From Nannocystis exedens (GTDB lineage Bacteria > Myxococcota_A > Polyangia > Nannocystales > Nannocystaceae), in assembly GCF_002343915.1 (NCBI RefSeq), contig NZ_NETK01000001.1:1674001-1738000 (forward strand): DNA of 64,000 nt, in the 5' to 3' direction. Each line of letters opens with the position of its first letter. The first letter of the stretch is position 1. Shown in pieces: positions 1 to 8,827 of the stretch. A program made the translations under genes and the position numbers. The notes under the pieces were generated by a model. The model searched no databases. It saw nothing but the letters and a program-made list of their open reading frames with translations, and was not told the DNA's origin.

Positions 1-222
1 TTCATCGCCCGCAACTGCGGCACCTGCGAGGTCCTGTTCGCCGGCCCGACCACCGTCCGCTTCCGGCGCGTCCCCGAGCCGCTGCGCCGGCGCGTGTGGC
101 AGGTCGGCCAGCTCGCCGTGATCGAGGCGATGCTGACGCTCGCCGGCGGCGGCGGCAAGGTCGAGCTCGAAGCCTCGACGTTCGCCGCCACCGGCACGAT
201 CGACTTCCTCGTCCACACCTGA
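1..222 (+). CDS. C-terminal fragment of an unidentified protein
   Basis: The window opens inside a gene: frame 1 is open from the first base to a TGA at 220-222, giving 73 residues that begin FIARNCGTCEV and end TGTIDFLVHT. Codon use has the strong third-position G/C bias of the real genes nearby. The short conserved-looking patch with two Cys residues, followed by a Gly-rich turn and a final beta-strand-like stretch, loosely recalls the C-terminal ends of V4R/DUF2378-type myxobacterial domains, but too little is present to name it. The stop is followed at once by a hairpin element of the dispersed family. Confidence 0.6.
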   Translation, partial: FIARNCGTCEVLFAGPTTVRFRRVPEPLRRRVWQVGQLAVIEAMLTLAGGGGKVELEASTFAATGTIDFLVHT

Positions 223-228
223 CCTGTT

Positions 229-410
229 GGACATGCTCTTGCGAGCAGCCGGGCGGGCTCGCCCTCGCCGGCTCGGCGGTGACTTCACCCGCCCGCATGT
301 CCCTCCGGCCAGCCCGCTTCCACCCGGCGTCCGTTCGGCACCTGCCCCTTCGGCCAGGCTGCTCCCCAATCCCCCTGCCCGCCGCTCCGCACCTGCCCCT
401 TCGGTCAGCC
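229..410. repeat. Cluster of dispersed hairpin elements
   Basis: Four related units lie between the end of the first gene and the hydrolase: GGACATGCTC-ttgc-GAGCAGCC (229-250), GCATGTCC-ctcc-GGCCAG (295-312), and two near-identical 20-mers, GCACCTGCCCCTTCGGCCAG (338-357) and GCACCTGCCCCTTCGGTCAG (389-408). All follow the arm-loop-arm plan seen across the window. There is no U-tract, so a standard intrinsic terminator is not supported. Confidence 0.7.
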
Positions 411-483
411 GTCCGCCGCCGCGGCCCCGCCGGCCGCGCGCCCCTGGACCGGGCCCGCGCGGTGTGCCACGCTACGCGCGCCG

Positions 484-1305
484 ATGTCCCTGCGCCTGCG
501 CGTCCGTCACCTCCTCCTCGCCGCGCTGGCCGCCTGCGAGCCGCCGGTGGCGCCCGCGGCCGCCAGCGCCCCGCCGCCGGCCTCGGCCCCGGCTCCGGCC
601 CCGCGCCCGCCCCGGCCCCGCTCCGGCTCCGCCCGCGCCCGCCACCGCCTACCGCGAGCTCGCCGGCATCGAGTACGTCGAGCTCGTCACCGGCAAGGCT
701 GACCCCGAGGCCAGGTTGCCGCTGCTGGTCGCCATCCACGGCCTCGGCGATCGCCCCGAGCGCTTCTCGGCCCTGGTCGACGACCTCCCGCTCGCCGTCC
801 GCGTCGTCCTCCCGCGCGGCCTCGATCCGCTGCCCGAGGGCGGCTACTCGTGGTTCCCGATCCGCGCGCGCAGCCCCGACGTCGGCGGCCTGGCCGGCGG
901 CATCGCCCGCGCGGGCGACGCCCTGGTCCCGTTCGTGCGCGAGCTCGTGGCCGCGCGGCCGACCGTCGGCAAGCCGGTCGTCACCGGCTTCTCGCAGGGC
1001 GGCATGCTCTCGTTTTACCTGGCCGTCCGCGCGCCCGACCTGTTCGCGGCCGCCTTCCCGGTCGGCGGCTGGCTCCCGCCGCCGCTGTGGCCGCGCGACA
1101 AGCCGGCCGCCGCCCCCCCGATCGTCGCGCTCCACGGCGCGGTCGATCAGGCCGTCAAGCTCGCTCCCACCGAGCAGGCCGTCGATCACCTGCAAGGTCT
1201 CGGCTGGTCGGCCCGGCTCAAGGTTTGGCCGGACGTCGGCCACGCCATCCCCCCCACCATGCGCCGCGAGCTGCACCAGCGCATCGAGACCGCCCTGCGA
1301 TCGCC

Positions 1306-1309
<4 letters not shown>
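484..1309 (+). CDS. Alpha/beta hydrolase (carboxylesterase-like) lipoprotein, apparently frameshifted
   Basis: The part in frame 2 is a phospholipase/carboxylesterase-type alpha/beta hydrolase: HGLGD oxyanion region, nucleophile elbow GFSQGG (986-1003), Asp in HGAVDQ (1145) and His in DVGHAI (1241). Frame 2 upstream of about 600 is Arg/Pro nonsense, whereas frame 1 from the ATG at 484 reads a good lipoprotein signal, MSLRLRVRHLLLAALAAC, followed by an Ala/Pro linker. The linker changes frame at about 595-625, so one intact gene would need a one-base correction there. This is either an assembly indel in a C/G-rich stretch or a real mutation. The stop overlaps the ATG of the next gene (ATGA), which suggests translational coupling. 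The substrate is unknown; the enzyme would sit in the cell envelope. Confidence 0.7.
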
Positions 1310-2184
<875 letters not shown>

Positions 2185-2312
2185 CGCCGCGGCCGCGGCC
2201 GGCCGCGCGCGGAACCACGATCGGGCGCGGTCGAACCGGCCCGTCGCGGTCCGTACGGGCTACGGACGGCGAGTCGGCTCGCGCCCTGACCGCTGTCCGC
2301 CTGTCCATGCCG

Positions 2313-2350
2313 ACATTCCCCGGAGGACATGTCTTTCCAGGCATGTCCAT
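2313..2350. repeat. Dispersed hairpin element
   Basis: ACATTCCCCGGAGGACATGT followed by CTTTCCAGGCATGTCC: two overlapping units of the dispersed family in the non-coding stretch between the M48 peptidase and the PqqD-like gene. Nothing else is recognisable in 2185-2455. Confidence 0.65.
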
Positions 2351-2455
2351 CAGGTCTACTGTCCGTCGCTCCGCGTCCCACCGGCACCCGCGTTCGCAGC
2401 CTCCCGTCGCACGAGCGCGTTGCTCCGCGCCCCGGCGCGACGATATCCTCTCCGC

Positions 2456-3667
2456 ATGAGCCCCGAGCTCGCCCTGGACGGCTGGGCGGCCACGCGTGAG
2501 GCCGGCTCGCTCGTCTTGACCCACCGCGAGCGCGGCGAGCTCGTCCTGCTCGGCCTGGCCGCCCGCCTGCTCGACCTGGTCGACGGCCGGCGCAGCCCGA
2601 CCGAGCTCGCGCGCCTGCTCGCGGCTGTCCCCGAGGACATCTTCTGCGCCCTCGACGAGCTCGCCGATCACGGCCTCCTCCGCGCCCGCGTCAGCCCGCC
2701 CGCGGCCGTCCGCCGCCGCACCCGCCGCGAGGTCCTCGGCGTCCTCGTCGGCGCCGCCGCGGCCGGCCTCGTCCCCCCGACCGCCGCCCCGCTCGCCGCC
2801 CCGCTCGCGCCCCGGCCCGACGACGACCGCCTCCTCGCCGCCCCGCCGCACGAGCACGGCGAGAAGGAGGCCCGGAGCAAGGCCGAGCAGCACCGCAAGC
2901 TCGGCGCTGCGCCCCTCGCCGCGCCGTTCCAGGTCGTCATCGCCGAGGAGCGCGGCAAGGCCGAGGCCGACCTGCTCGGCGCCTACGAGGCCGCGGCCAA
3001 GCGGCCCGACTCGCCCTCCGAGGCCGCCGACAAGCGGCGCGTCGAGCTCGCGCCCGGGCTCGCCGCCGCCCGCGAGGCCGACCGCAAGCGAGCCGTCGCG
3101 CCGCTGCTCGCCCAGGAGGAGGCCGCCAAGCGCGACCTCGACCGCCGCGCCCGCGACCTCACCGGCCCCGCCGCCGCGCTGTCCGCCCGCGAGCAGCAGG
3201 CCAAGCTGGCCGGCGAGTTCGGCCCCGCCCACGAGGCCACCCACCAGGCCCTCGTCACCGCCCTCGCCCGGCGCCGCCTGCAGCCCGGCGAGCAGCGCGA
3301 CAAGCAGGTCCAGCAGGCCCAGGACGCCCGCTGGCGGGCCGACATCGCCGAGGGCCGCAGCGAGGAGCAGGACGACAAGGCCGTCCTCCGCGCCGCCGCG
3401 GCCCCCGGTCCGACGCGGGAGCAGGACCGCCAGCGAGCCGAGGCCGCGCGCGAGCGGCACCGCGCCGACCGCCTCGCCCAGTTCCACCAGCGCCAGGCCG
3501 CCCTGGCCCTCGAAGCCCGCGAACGGGCCGCCCGGGCCGCCCGCAGCGAGGCCGCCGAGCAGGCCTTCAAGGCGACCGCCGTCGAGGAGGCCGGCAAGCG
3601 CGACACCGTCCGCGTCGAGCTGCGGGCCCGCGAGCACGCCGCCAAGTCACGCCCCGACCCACACTGA
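2456..3667 (+). CDS. Membrane protein with PqqD-like head and long charged coiled coil
   Basis: The 403-residue protein starts at MSPELALDGW, since upstream in-frame codons read poorly. Residues 1-80 resemble the PqqD/RRE winged-helix fold: a beta-hairpin region ending in LVLLG, then LLDLVDGRRSPTELARLLA, then an ALDELADHGLL helix. An RRRTRREVLG stretch followed by a hydrophobic Ala/Leu segment (about 88-115) looks like a single membrane helix or an internal Tat-like anchor. The rest is Ala/Glu/Arg/Lys-rich with heptad character and almost no aromatic residues, a probable long coiled coil outside the membrane. PqqD domains normally bind leader peptides of modified peptides, but no radical SAM enzyme or precursor peptide is nearby, so that role is only a suggestion. 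Converges with the ATP-grasp gene. Confidence 0.7.
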   Translation: MSPELALDGWAATREAGSLVLTHRERGELVLLGLAARLLDLVDGRRSPTELARLLAAVPEDIFCALDELADHGLLRARVSPPAAVRRRTRREVLGVLVGAAAAGLVPPTAAPLAAPLAPRPDDDRLLAAPPHEHGEKEARSKAEQHRKLGAAPLAAPFQVVIAEERGKAEADLLGAYEAAAKRPDSPSEAADKRRVELAPGLAAAREADRKRAVAPLLAQEEAAKRDLDRRARDLTGPAAALSAREQQAKLAGEFGPAHEATHQALVTALARRRLQPGEQRDKQVQQAQDARWRADIAEGRSEEQDDKAVLRAAAAPGPTREQDRQRAEAARERHRADRLAQFHQRQAALALEARERAARAARSEAAEQAFKATAVEEAGKRDTVRVELRAREHAAKSRPDPH

Positions 3668-3673
3668 CCCGAA

Positions 3674-3751
3674 CGACATGTCCACTAGAGAATGCCCTAA
3701 AGAGCATGCTCTTCGGCGCATGCTCCTGGGAACATGTCCTTCGGAACATGG
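3674..3751. repeat. Array of hairpin elements between convergent genes
   Basis: About 78 bases made almost wholly of family units: GACATGTCC, AGCATGCTC-ttcg-GCGCATGC and GGAACATGTCC-ttcg-GAACATGG. The array fills the space between the stop of the PqqD-like gene (3667) and the stop of the ATP-grasp gene (3752). Position between two convergent stops suits a transcript-end structure, but there is no T-tract on either strand. Confidence 0.7.
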
Positions 3752-4615
3752 TCATCGAGGCTCTCGGAGCCGCTCCGACTTCTCCAGCAGATGCGCGAGC
3801 ATCGCCCCCGCGACGTCGATCCCGCCGACCACCTGCGCCTGCGGGAAGTAGCACGGGAAGTTGGCCTCGAGCAGGTACAGGCGGCCGCTCGCGTGGGCCA
3901 GGATGTCGACCCCCGCGAACTCGCGCCGGATCGCCCGCGTCGCCGCCACCGCCAGCGCCGTCAGCGGCGACGGCGTCGGCACCTCGTAGTCGGCCGGGTC
4001 GCTCGACGGCCCGCTGCGGAAGTCGTCGGGGTACGGATGGTTGCGGTAGGCCGCGACCGCCCGCTCGCCGATCACCACCACCCGCCAGTGGATCGCCTCC
4101 GGCACGTACGTCATCAGCTGCGGCGTGCGCCCGGTCGCGAACAGGTGGTCGAGCACCGACACCAGCGAGGCCCAGCTCTCGAGCAGCATCACCCCCACGC
4201 CGCCCTCGCCGCCCGGCACCTTCACCACCAGCGGCAGCCCCCCGAGCAGCTCGACCGCGCGGCGCTGCTGCGCGCGATCGTTGCGCAGCAGCGTGACGGT
4301 CCGCGGGATCGGCAGGCCGCGGCGCGCGAACAGCAGCGGCGCCGCGGCCCCGTCGAAGCACAGCGCGTCGCCGCTCGCGTAGAACGTCGCCACCGACTCG
4401 GCGAACAGCGCCTGCTCGACCCGCACCGCCGCGTACGACACCGCCGGGCGGAACAGCAGGTCGCCGGCCCGCAGCTCGACCTCCTCGCACGGGTCGAAGC
4501 GGCCGACGTCGACCTCCTCGAACCTCACGCCCCGCGCCGCGCAGGCCGCCGCCAGCAGCGCGGTCGTGGTCGCCGGCACGGTCGCGTCGGTGACGCAATA
4601 GAGCGGCGGCGGCAT
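3752..4615 (-). CDS. ATP-grasp domain enzyme (RimK-like)
   Basis: The 287-residue protein starts at MPPPLYCVTDATVP; the open frame extends further upstream but is Arg/Ala-rich shadow sequence. Features of ATP-grasp ligases are visible: a small N-terminal domain, LPLVVKVPGGEGGVGVMLL (nucleotide-binding strand and glycine loop), a hinge near PQLMTYVPEAIHWRVVVIG, and a C-terminal VDILAHASGRLYLLEANF whose Asp/Glu/Asn positions match the metal-binding site. The overall arrangement is closest to the RimK/glutathione synthetase-like branch, which adds an amino acid or amine to a carboxylate. Neighbours give no clue to the substrate. Its promoter must lie in 4616-4878, shared with the divergent gene at 4879. 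Confidence 0.75.
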   Translation of the reverse strand: MPPPLYCVTDATVPATTTALLAAACAARGVRFEEVDVGRFDPCEEVELRAGDLLFRPAVSYAAVRVEQALFAESVATFYASGDALCFDGAAAPLLFARRGLPIPRTVTLLRNDRAQQRRAVELLGGLPLVVKVPGGEGGVGVMLLESWASLVSVLDHLFATGRTPQLMTYVPEAIHWRVVVIGERAVAAYRNHPYPDDFRSGPSSDPADYEVPTPSPLTALAVAATRAIRREFAGVDILAHASGRLYLLEANFPCYFPQAQVVGGIDVAGAMLAHLLEKSERLREPR

Positions 4616-4878
4616 GACCCGAAGGACAGTAGGCCCCGTCGCCCCGCGACTCAAGGCCAGCGACGGCAGTCGCCCCGGAATCGCGCCGGTGACGCGATGG
4701 ACCGCCCCGCCGCGCGCGGCGAAGCGCGAACGCCCGCGCGCCCCTGCGACGAGCGCCTGCCTGGGCGACGCATGCAGCGACGCGCGCACGCCTCGACGAC
4801 GTGTCCTCCCGCGGCGTGGCCCCGGCGAGCTCACCGACGCCGTGCTGCCCTTCGGGCCGTGCGCTACCATGCCCCGCG

Positions 4879-5901
4879 ATGGCCGAGCGCGAGCTCTCGC
4901 TCTGCACCACCTGCGGCACCTGGTCCCCGGACGGCGCGGCCCGCTGCGGTCACGCCCGCGACCCTCGCCTGTCCTGGCTGCGTCCGCCGTGGTGGGACGG
5001 CCTCGGCGACCTGCTGCGCATGGCCCTGTTCACCGTGCTGTGCGCCGCCGCGCTGATGAGCATCGGCCCGCTGCTCTGGTGGCTGTACCCGTGGTGGCCG
5101 CCGGAGTCCCCCCTGCACATCGCCGGCGCGATCGGCATCGGCATCGTCACCGCCCCCGGCTGGGTGTTCGGCATCGGCCTCGTCCTCGCCATCCCCGAGC
5201 ACTACCGCGGCCGCTGCTGGCACCTGCGCGACGCCGCCGGCAGCGACGACGACCGCGCCGCCGGCCACGTGTTCGTCCGCGTCCGCGCCCCCGTGCGCGG
5301 CGGCCTCGTCCGCACCGTCCGCTCGCCTCTGCCATTGCCGGACTGTTCCGACATGTCCTCCGAGGCAGCCGCGCAGCGCACCGGCGATCCGCAGCTCGTC
5401 GTCGCCGCCGCGCTCGCGGGGCTGGCCGCGCGCGGCCGGATCGCCCTCACCCGCGTCGACACCGGCGGCTGGCGCCTGCGCCGGCGCGAGCCGCCGCTGG
5501 TGATCCGCAGCGCCGCCGTCCACGTCCGCAGCCTGTCCCCGAGGACAGCCGACGATCCGTGGCTCGAGGGCGCCCTGCTCGACCAGCTCGCCGACCGCCC
5601 CGACGTCGAGCTGCGCCAACCCCTGCGCGCGCTGCTGCGGCGCCTCGGCGCCGAGCTCGGCTACGCCGGCGGCGACGAGCTCCCGCGCCCGCGCTGGCCC
5701 GCCGACGCCGGCACCACGCCCGCCCTGGCCCTGCGCGCGCTGCTCCTCGACCGCCCGCCCGGCCCCGACGAGCCCGCCGCCGTGCGCGCCGTCCTCGCCG
5801 CCTGGCGCGCCCGCGACCCCGAGCGCGTCGCGCCCGTCCTCGAGCTCGTCGCCAGCCTCACCGCCGAGCTCTTGCCCGCGCCGGCGGCCGCGGGCGCCTG
5901 A
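4879..5901 (+). CDS. Membrane protein with Cys-rich head, unknown function
   Basis: The 340-residue protein starts MAERELSLCTTCGTWSPDG and carries CTTC near residues 9-12 and a later RCGH, which suggests a small zinc ribbon. Two hydrophobic segments follow: about residues 45-70 (ALFTVLCAAALMSIGPLL) and about 80-105 (IAGAIGIGIVTAPGWVFG). The remaining 230 residues are soluble and Arg/Leu-rich without a known motif. A unit of the dispersed hairpin family is read in frame as SDMSSEAA (5344-5370), and a second at about 5536-5555 reads SLSPRTAD. I do not recognise the family. Confidence 0.7.
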   Translation: MAERELSLCTTCGTWSPDGAARCGHARDPRLSWLRPPWWDGLGDLLRMALFTVLCAAALMSIGPLLWWLYPWWPPESPLHIAGAIGIGIVTAPGWVFGIGLVLAIPEHYRGRCWHLRDAAGSDDDRAAGHVFVRVRAPVRGGLVRTVRSPLPLPDCSDMSSEAAAQRTGDPQLVVAAALAGLAARGRIALTRVDTGGWRLRRREPPLVIRSAAVHVRSLSPRTADDPWLEGALLDQLADRPDVELRQPLRALLRRLGAELGYAGGDELPRPRWPADAGTTPALALRALLLDRPPGPDEPAAVRAVLAAWRARDPERVAPVLELVASLTAELLPAPAAAGA

Positions 5902-5976
5902 ATCGCCGTGAACGTTTTCGCGCTCCCCGCCCGTGTAACCTCGCGCCGCCCGCCGCGTAGCCCCGGAGCGCTCGCC

Positions 5977-6594
5977 ATGTTCACCCCCACGCGAAGACTG
6001 TTCATCGGCCTGCTCGCCTTCGCCGCCGCCTGCGGCACCACCGAGTCCAACCACAAGAAGTCCGCGCCGGCCCCGACGCCGACCGCCAGCGGCGCCATCG
6101 AGGTCGGCTACTTCGCCGGCGGCTGCTTCTGGGGGGTCGAGCACTTCCTCGAGCAGCTCCCCGGCGTGCTCGACGTCGAGTCGGGCTACATGGGCGGCGC
6201 CGTCGAGGCCCCGACCTACGAGCAGGTCTCGAGCGGCGTCACCGGCCACGCCGAGACCGTGCGCGTCACCTTCGACCCGCAGCAGATCGGCTACGAGGCG
6301 GTGGCGAGGCGCTTCTTCGAGATCCACGACCCCACCGAGGTCGATCGCCAGGGCCCCGACATCGGCCCGCAGTACCGCACGGCCGTGTTCGTCACCGACC
6401 CCGAGCAGCGCGCGATCGTCGACTCGCTGATCGCCCGCCTCAAGGCCAACGGCTACGCCGTCGCCACCACGGTCGAGGACGCCGGCAAGTTCTGGCCCGC
6501 CGAGGAGTACCACCAGAATTATTATGTGCGCACTCGCAAGACCCCTTATTGCCACATGCCGGTGCCACGATTCGACCAGCGCGCCAGCTCGTGA
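5977..6594 (+). CDS. msrA: Peptide methionine sulfoxide reductase MsrA, lipoprotein form
   Basis: The protein has 205 residues from MFTPTRRLF. Residues 1-20 form a lipoprotein signal (LLAFAAAC), followed by a Thr/Pro/Ala linker. The catalytic GCFWG places the nucleophilic Cys at residue 50; GYMGG, YEQVSSGVTGHAE and the EEYHQNYY segment are all conserved in MsrA. It reduces methionine-S-sulfoxide in proteins; the lipoprotein signal implies repair of envelope proteins rather than cytoplasmic ones. The late PYCHMP supplies a likely resolving Cys. No MsrB is adjacent. The start was chosen because the signal peptide begins there, although the frame is open further upstream. Confidence 0.95.
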   Translation: MFTPTRRLFIGLLAFAAACGTTESNHKKSAPAPTPTASGAIEVGYFAGGCFWGVEHFLEQLPGVLDVESGYMGGAVEAPTYEQVSSGVTGHAETVRVTFDPQQIGYEAVARRFFEIHDPTEVDRQGPDIGPQYRTAVFVTDPEQRAIVDSLIARLKANGYAVATTVEDAGKFWPAEEYHQNYYVRTRKTPYCHMPVPRFDQRASS

Positions 6595-6851
6595 TCCGAT
6601 GATTCTCCGGCGCCGCGAGGCGCTGCACACCGGCTGACCGCGCGAGCCGGAGGCGACTCGCACCGCCTTCGCGGAGACGCCGGCTGCAGCCGGGAGGAGC
6701 CGCCTCGCCGTCGGCTTCCCGCGGGTCCCGCCGACCGCCCGCGCGCGCCGCCGACGTCCGCGCTGCTATGCGCGCCCTCGCGCCCGTCGGTTTTCTCCGG
6801 CTCGCGTGTAATGCCGCGGCGGCTCGCGGTAAGACGCCATGAACCCCTCGC

Positions 6852-7499
6852 ATGAGCGTCCCGAGCCCACGCGCTGCCCGTCTGGCGGCCAGTCACCTCC
6901 GCGCGGTCGAGCCCGCTGCGGGTGACTTCGGCGCCCCGACGCCCGCGCTCATCACCCGCGCCTGCGACGGCGACGTCGGCGCCTGGGCCCACCTCTACCA
7001 GCTCTGTTATCCGGCCGTCTTCCGCCAGCTCCGCTACTACACCGGCGACACCGGCGTCGCCGAGGAGCTCGCGCAGGAGGCCTTCGCCCAGGCCATGGCC
7101 AGCCGCGAGCGCTTCGACCCCGCGCGCTCCTTTCAGGGCTGGCTGCACGGCGTCGCCCTCAACGTCGTGCGCAAGTACTGGCGGCGCCAACGCAACACCT
7201 CCGCCGCGCACGCCCGGCTCGAGGCCATGGGCCGCAGTTGCCCGCCCGCCGGCGTCGGCCCCGACGACGCCCACCTCCAGCGCGAGCGCAGCCGCGTCCT
7301 CTACGCCGTCCTCGCCGAGCTGCCCGAGCGGCTGCGCGAGGCCTTCCTCGTGCGCGAGCTGCAGGGCCTGCCGAGCGAGGAGGCCGCCGCCCTGCTCGGG
7401 ATCTCGACCGGCAACCTCCACGTCAGGGTCTGCCGCGCGCGGGCCCAGATCCACGCCGAGCTGCGCCGCCTGGGCTGGCTCCCGGGAGGTGAGCCGTGA
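6852..7499 (+). CDS. ECF-type RNA polymerase sigma factor
   Basis: The protein has 215 residues. Region 2 is clear (AWAHLYQLCYPAVFRQLRYY, then AEELAQEAFAQAMASRERFD, and FQGWLHGVALNVVRKYWRR), followed by a linker and region 4 (LPERLREAFLVRELQGLPSE, EAAALLGISTGNLHVRVCRA), whose final helix is the -35 reader. Regions 1 and 3 are absent, as in ECF factors. It heads a cluster of five same-strand genes; the first two boundaries overlap by four bases, so it probably controls or is controlled by the proteins encoded behind it. The next gene is a membrane protein in the position of an anti-sigma factor. Upstream 6595-6851 has no gene. Confidence 0.93.
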   Translation: MSVPSPRAARLAASHLRAVEPAAGDFGAPTPALITRACDGDVGAWAHLYQLCYPAVFRQLRYYTGDTGVAEELAQEAFAQAMASRERFDPARSFQGWLHGVALNVVRKYWRRQRNTSAAHARLEAMGRSCPPAGVGPDDAHLQRERSRVLYAVLAELPERLREAFLVRELQGLPSEEAAALLGISTGNLHVRVCRARAQIHAELRRLGWLPGGEP

Positions 7500-8827
7500 C
7501 CGACGAGCGCCGCCTCGACCCCTTCCTCGACGCCGCCGTCGCCGAGGCCGAGCGCGCCGCCACGCGCCCGCCGCCCAGCTTCGCCGCCGTCCTCGCCCGC
7601 GCCCACAGCCTCGCCCCCGACGCCGTGCCCCCGCCGGAAGCCGCCCCCGCGCTCACCGCCCTGCCCGATCGGCCATCCGCACCGTCGCTCACGGCCGTCC
7701 CCGCCGGACAGGCCGCGAGCGGCCTGTCGCGGCCGGACGCCGCCCCCGCGCGCACGGCCGAGCGCTCCGGCCATTCCACGGTCGACACCCTCGCTCGCCC
7801 AGCCGCGCGCACGGCCGCGCCCTCGGGACACGCTCCCGTCGCCGGCTCCGCCCGCAGGACCACGCCGATCGGACATGCCCCTCTCGCCATGTCCGATCGG
7901 CCAGCCGTCGATCCTCACGCCGCCGACCTCGCCCCCTTCCTCGCCGCCGCGCGCGGCCTCGCCGACGCCGACGTGGCCGCGCGGCTGCGCCGTCCGCCTC
8001 CGCCGCTCCCGCGCCCGCGCTCGCGCGTCCCGCTGTTCGTGTTCGCCGCCGCCGCCGCGCTGCTGCTCGTCGCCGGCGCCAGCGCCTGGCGCCGCCTCGC
8101 CGATCCCGCCCGCGGCGACCTCACCGGCGCCCAGGCCGACGACACCGTGCGCGACCGCCCGCGCCAGCACCAGTCAGAGCCTCGCGCGCCGCGATCGCCA
8201 GACCCGAAGGACATGTCCTCTCGGACATTGACCAATGCACACTCCGATCCCTCGCCGGCCCCGGACGGCCAGCCCTCCGCCGGCGCCCAGCCGGCCCTGG
8301 CCGAGCGGGACGCACCGCTGCCGTCGAGCCCCGACGACCCTCCCGCCGCCTCGTCCTCCGCTGCGTCCGGCGCAGCGGCCCGCCCCGCCGCACCTGTCCC
8401 CGCGACCGGCAATGCCACCGCCGCCGAACCTGCCCCATCGACCCGCAAGCCTGCCGGCGACTCGCTGGCCGACGAGCTCGCGCGCCTCGACGACGAGGCC
8501 GAGGCCTTGCTGCTCGCCGGCGCCCTCGACGACGCCGACGCCCGCTATCGGCAGATGATCGCCATCGGCGGTCGTCGCTCCGCCGTCGAGCACGCCTTCG
8601 CCGACCGCTGGCTGCTCGCCCGGCGGCGGGGTGACGACGACGCCCACCGCCAGCTCCTGCAGGCCTATTTATTAAAATTTCCGCGCGGTCGGTTCGCCGA
8701 CGAGGCCAGCGCCGGGCTCTGTCGGCTCGCCGACGCCGACGCGCGCACCGACTGCTGGCGCGCCTACCGCGAGCGTTTTCCGGGCGGCGCCTACCGGCGC
8801 GAAGCCGACGAGGCCGCCGTCCCATGA
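7496..8827 (+). CDS. Single-pass membrane protein with TPR-like periplasmic end, candidate anti-sigma partner
   Basis: The 443-residue protein starts at a GTG that overlaps the sigma-factor stop by four bases. Residues 1-175 are cytoplasmic, Ala/Pro-rich, with several in-frame copies of the hairpin family; a single membrane helix follows (VPLFVFAAAAALLLVAGA, about 177-197). The outer part is a low-complexity linker and then a helical end (about 325-440, LADELARLDDEAEALLLAGA onwards) resembling the TPR-like modules found in similar sigma-linked operons. No ZAS/HxxxCxxC motif is visible, so an anti-sigma role rests only on position and topology. The stop overlaps the start of the next gene. Confidence 0.7.
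   Translation: MTDERRLDPFLDAAVAEAERAATRPPPSFAAVLARAHSLAPDAVPPPEAAPALTALPDRPSAPSLTAVPAGQAASGLSRPDAAPARTAERSGHSTVDTLARPAARTAAPSGHAPVAGSARRTTPIGHAPLAMSDRPAVDPHAADLAPFLAAARGLADADVAARLRRPPPPLPRPRSRVPLFVFAAAAALLLVAGASAWRRLADPARGDLTGAQADDTVRDRPRQHQSEPRAPRSPDPKDMSSRTLTNAHSDPSPAPDGQPSAGAQPALAERDAPLPSSPDDPPAASSSAASGAAARPAAPVPATGNATAAEPAPSTRKPAGDSLADELARLDDEAEALLLAGALDDADARYRQMIAIGGRRSAVEHAFADRWLLARRRGDDDAHRQLLQAYLLKFPRGRFADEASAGLCRLADADARTDCWRAYRERFPGGAYRREADEAAVP
7867..7898. repeat. Perfect 11-bp inverted repeat of the hairpin family inside a CDS
   Basis: GATCGGACATG (7867-7877) and CATGTCCGATC (7888-7898) are exact reverse complements around a 10-base loop. The element is read in frame as TPIGHAPLAMSDRP within the low-complexity cytoplasmic linker of the membrane protein. 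Smaller relatives occur at about 7664-7680 and 7693-7735 in the same gene. Confidence 0.75.
8208..8229. repeat. Hairpin element read in frame as KDMSSRT
   Basis: AAGGACATGTCCTCTCGGACAT contains the full 10-bp palindrome GGACATGTCC plus a third half-arm. It sits in the extracytoplasmic linker of the same protein, where length and sequence are unlikely to be constrained. Confidence 0.7.

Noticed and set aside
5914..6811. Shared GTTTTC ... GTGTAA boxes before msrA (5914-5938) and the sigma gene (6790-6811)
   Set aside because: The spacing differs (13 versus 10 bases), so a common promoter class is not supported.
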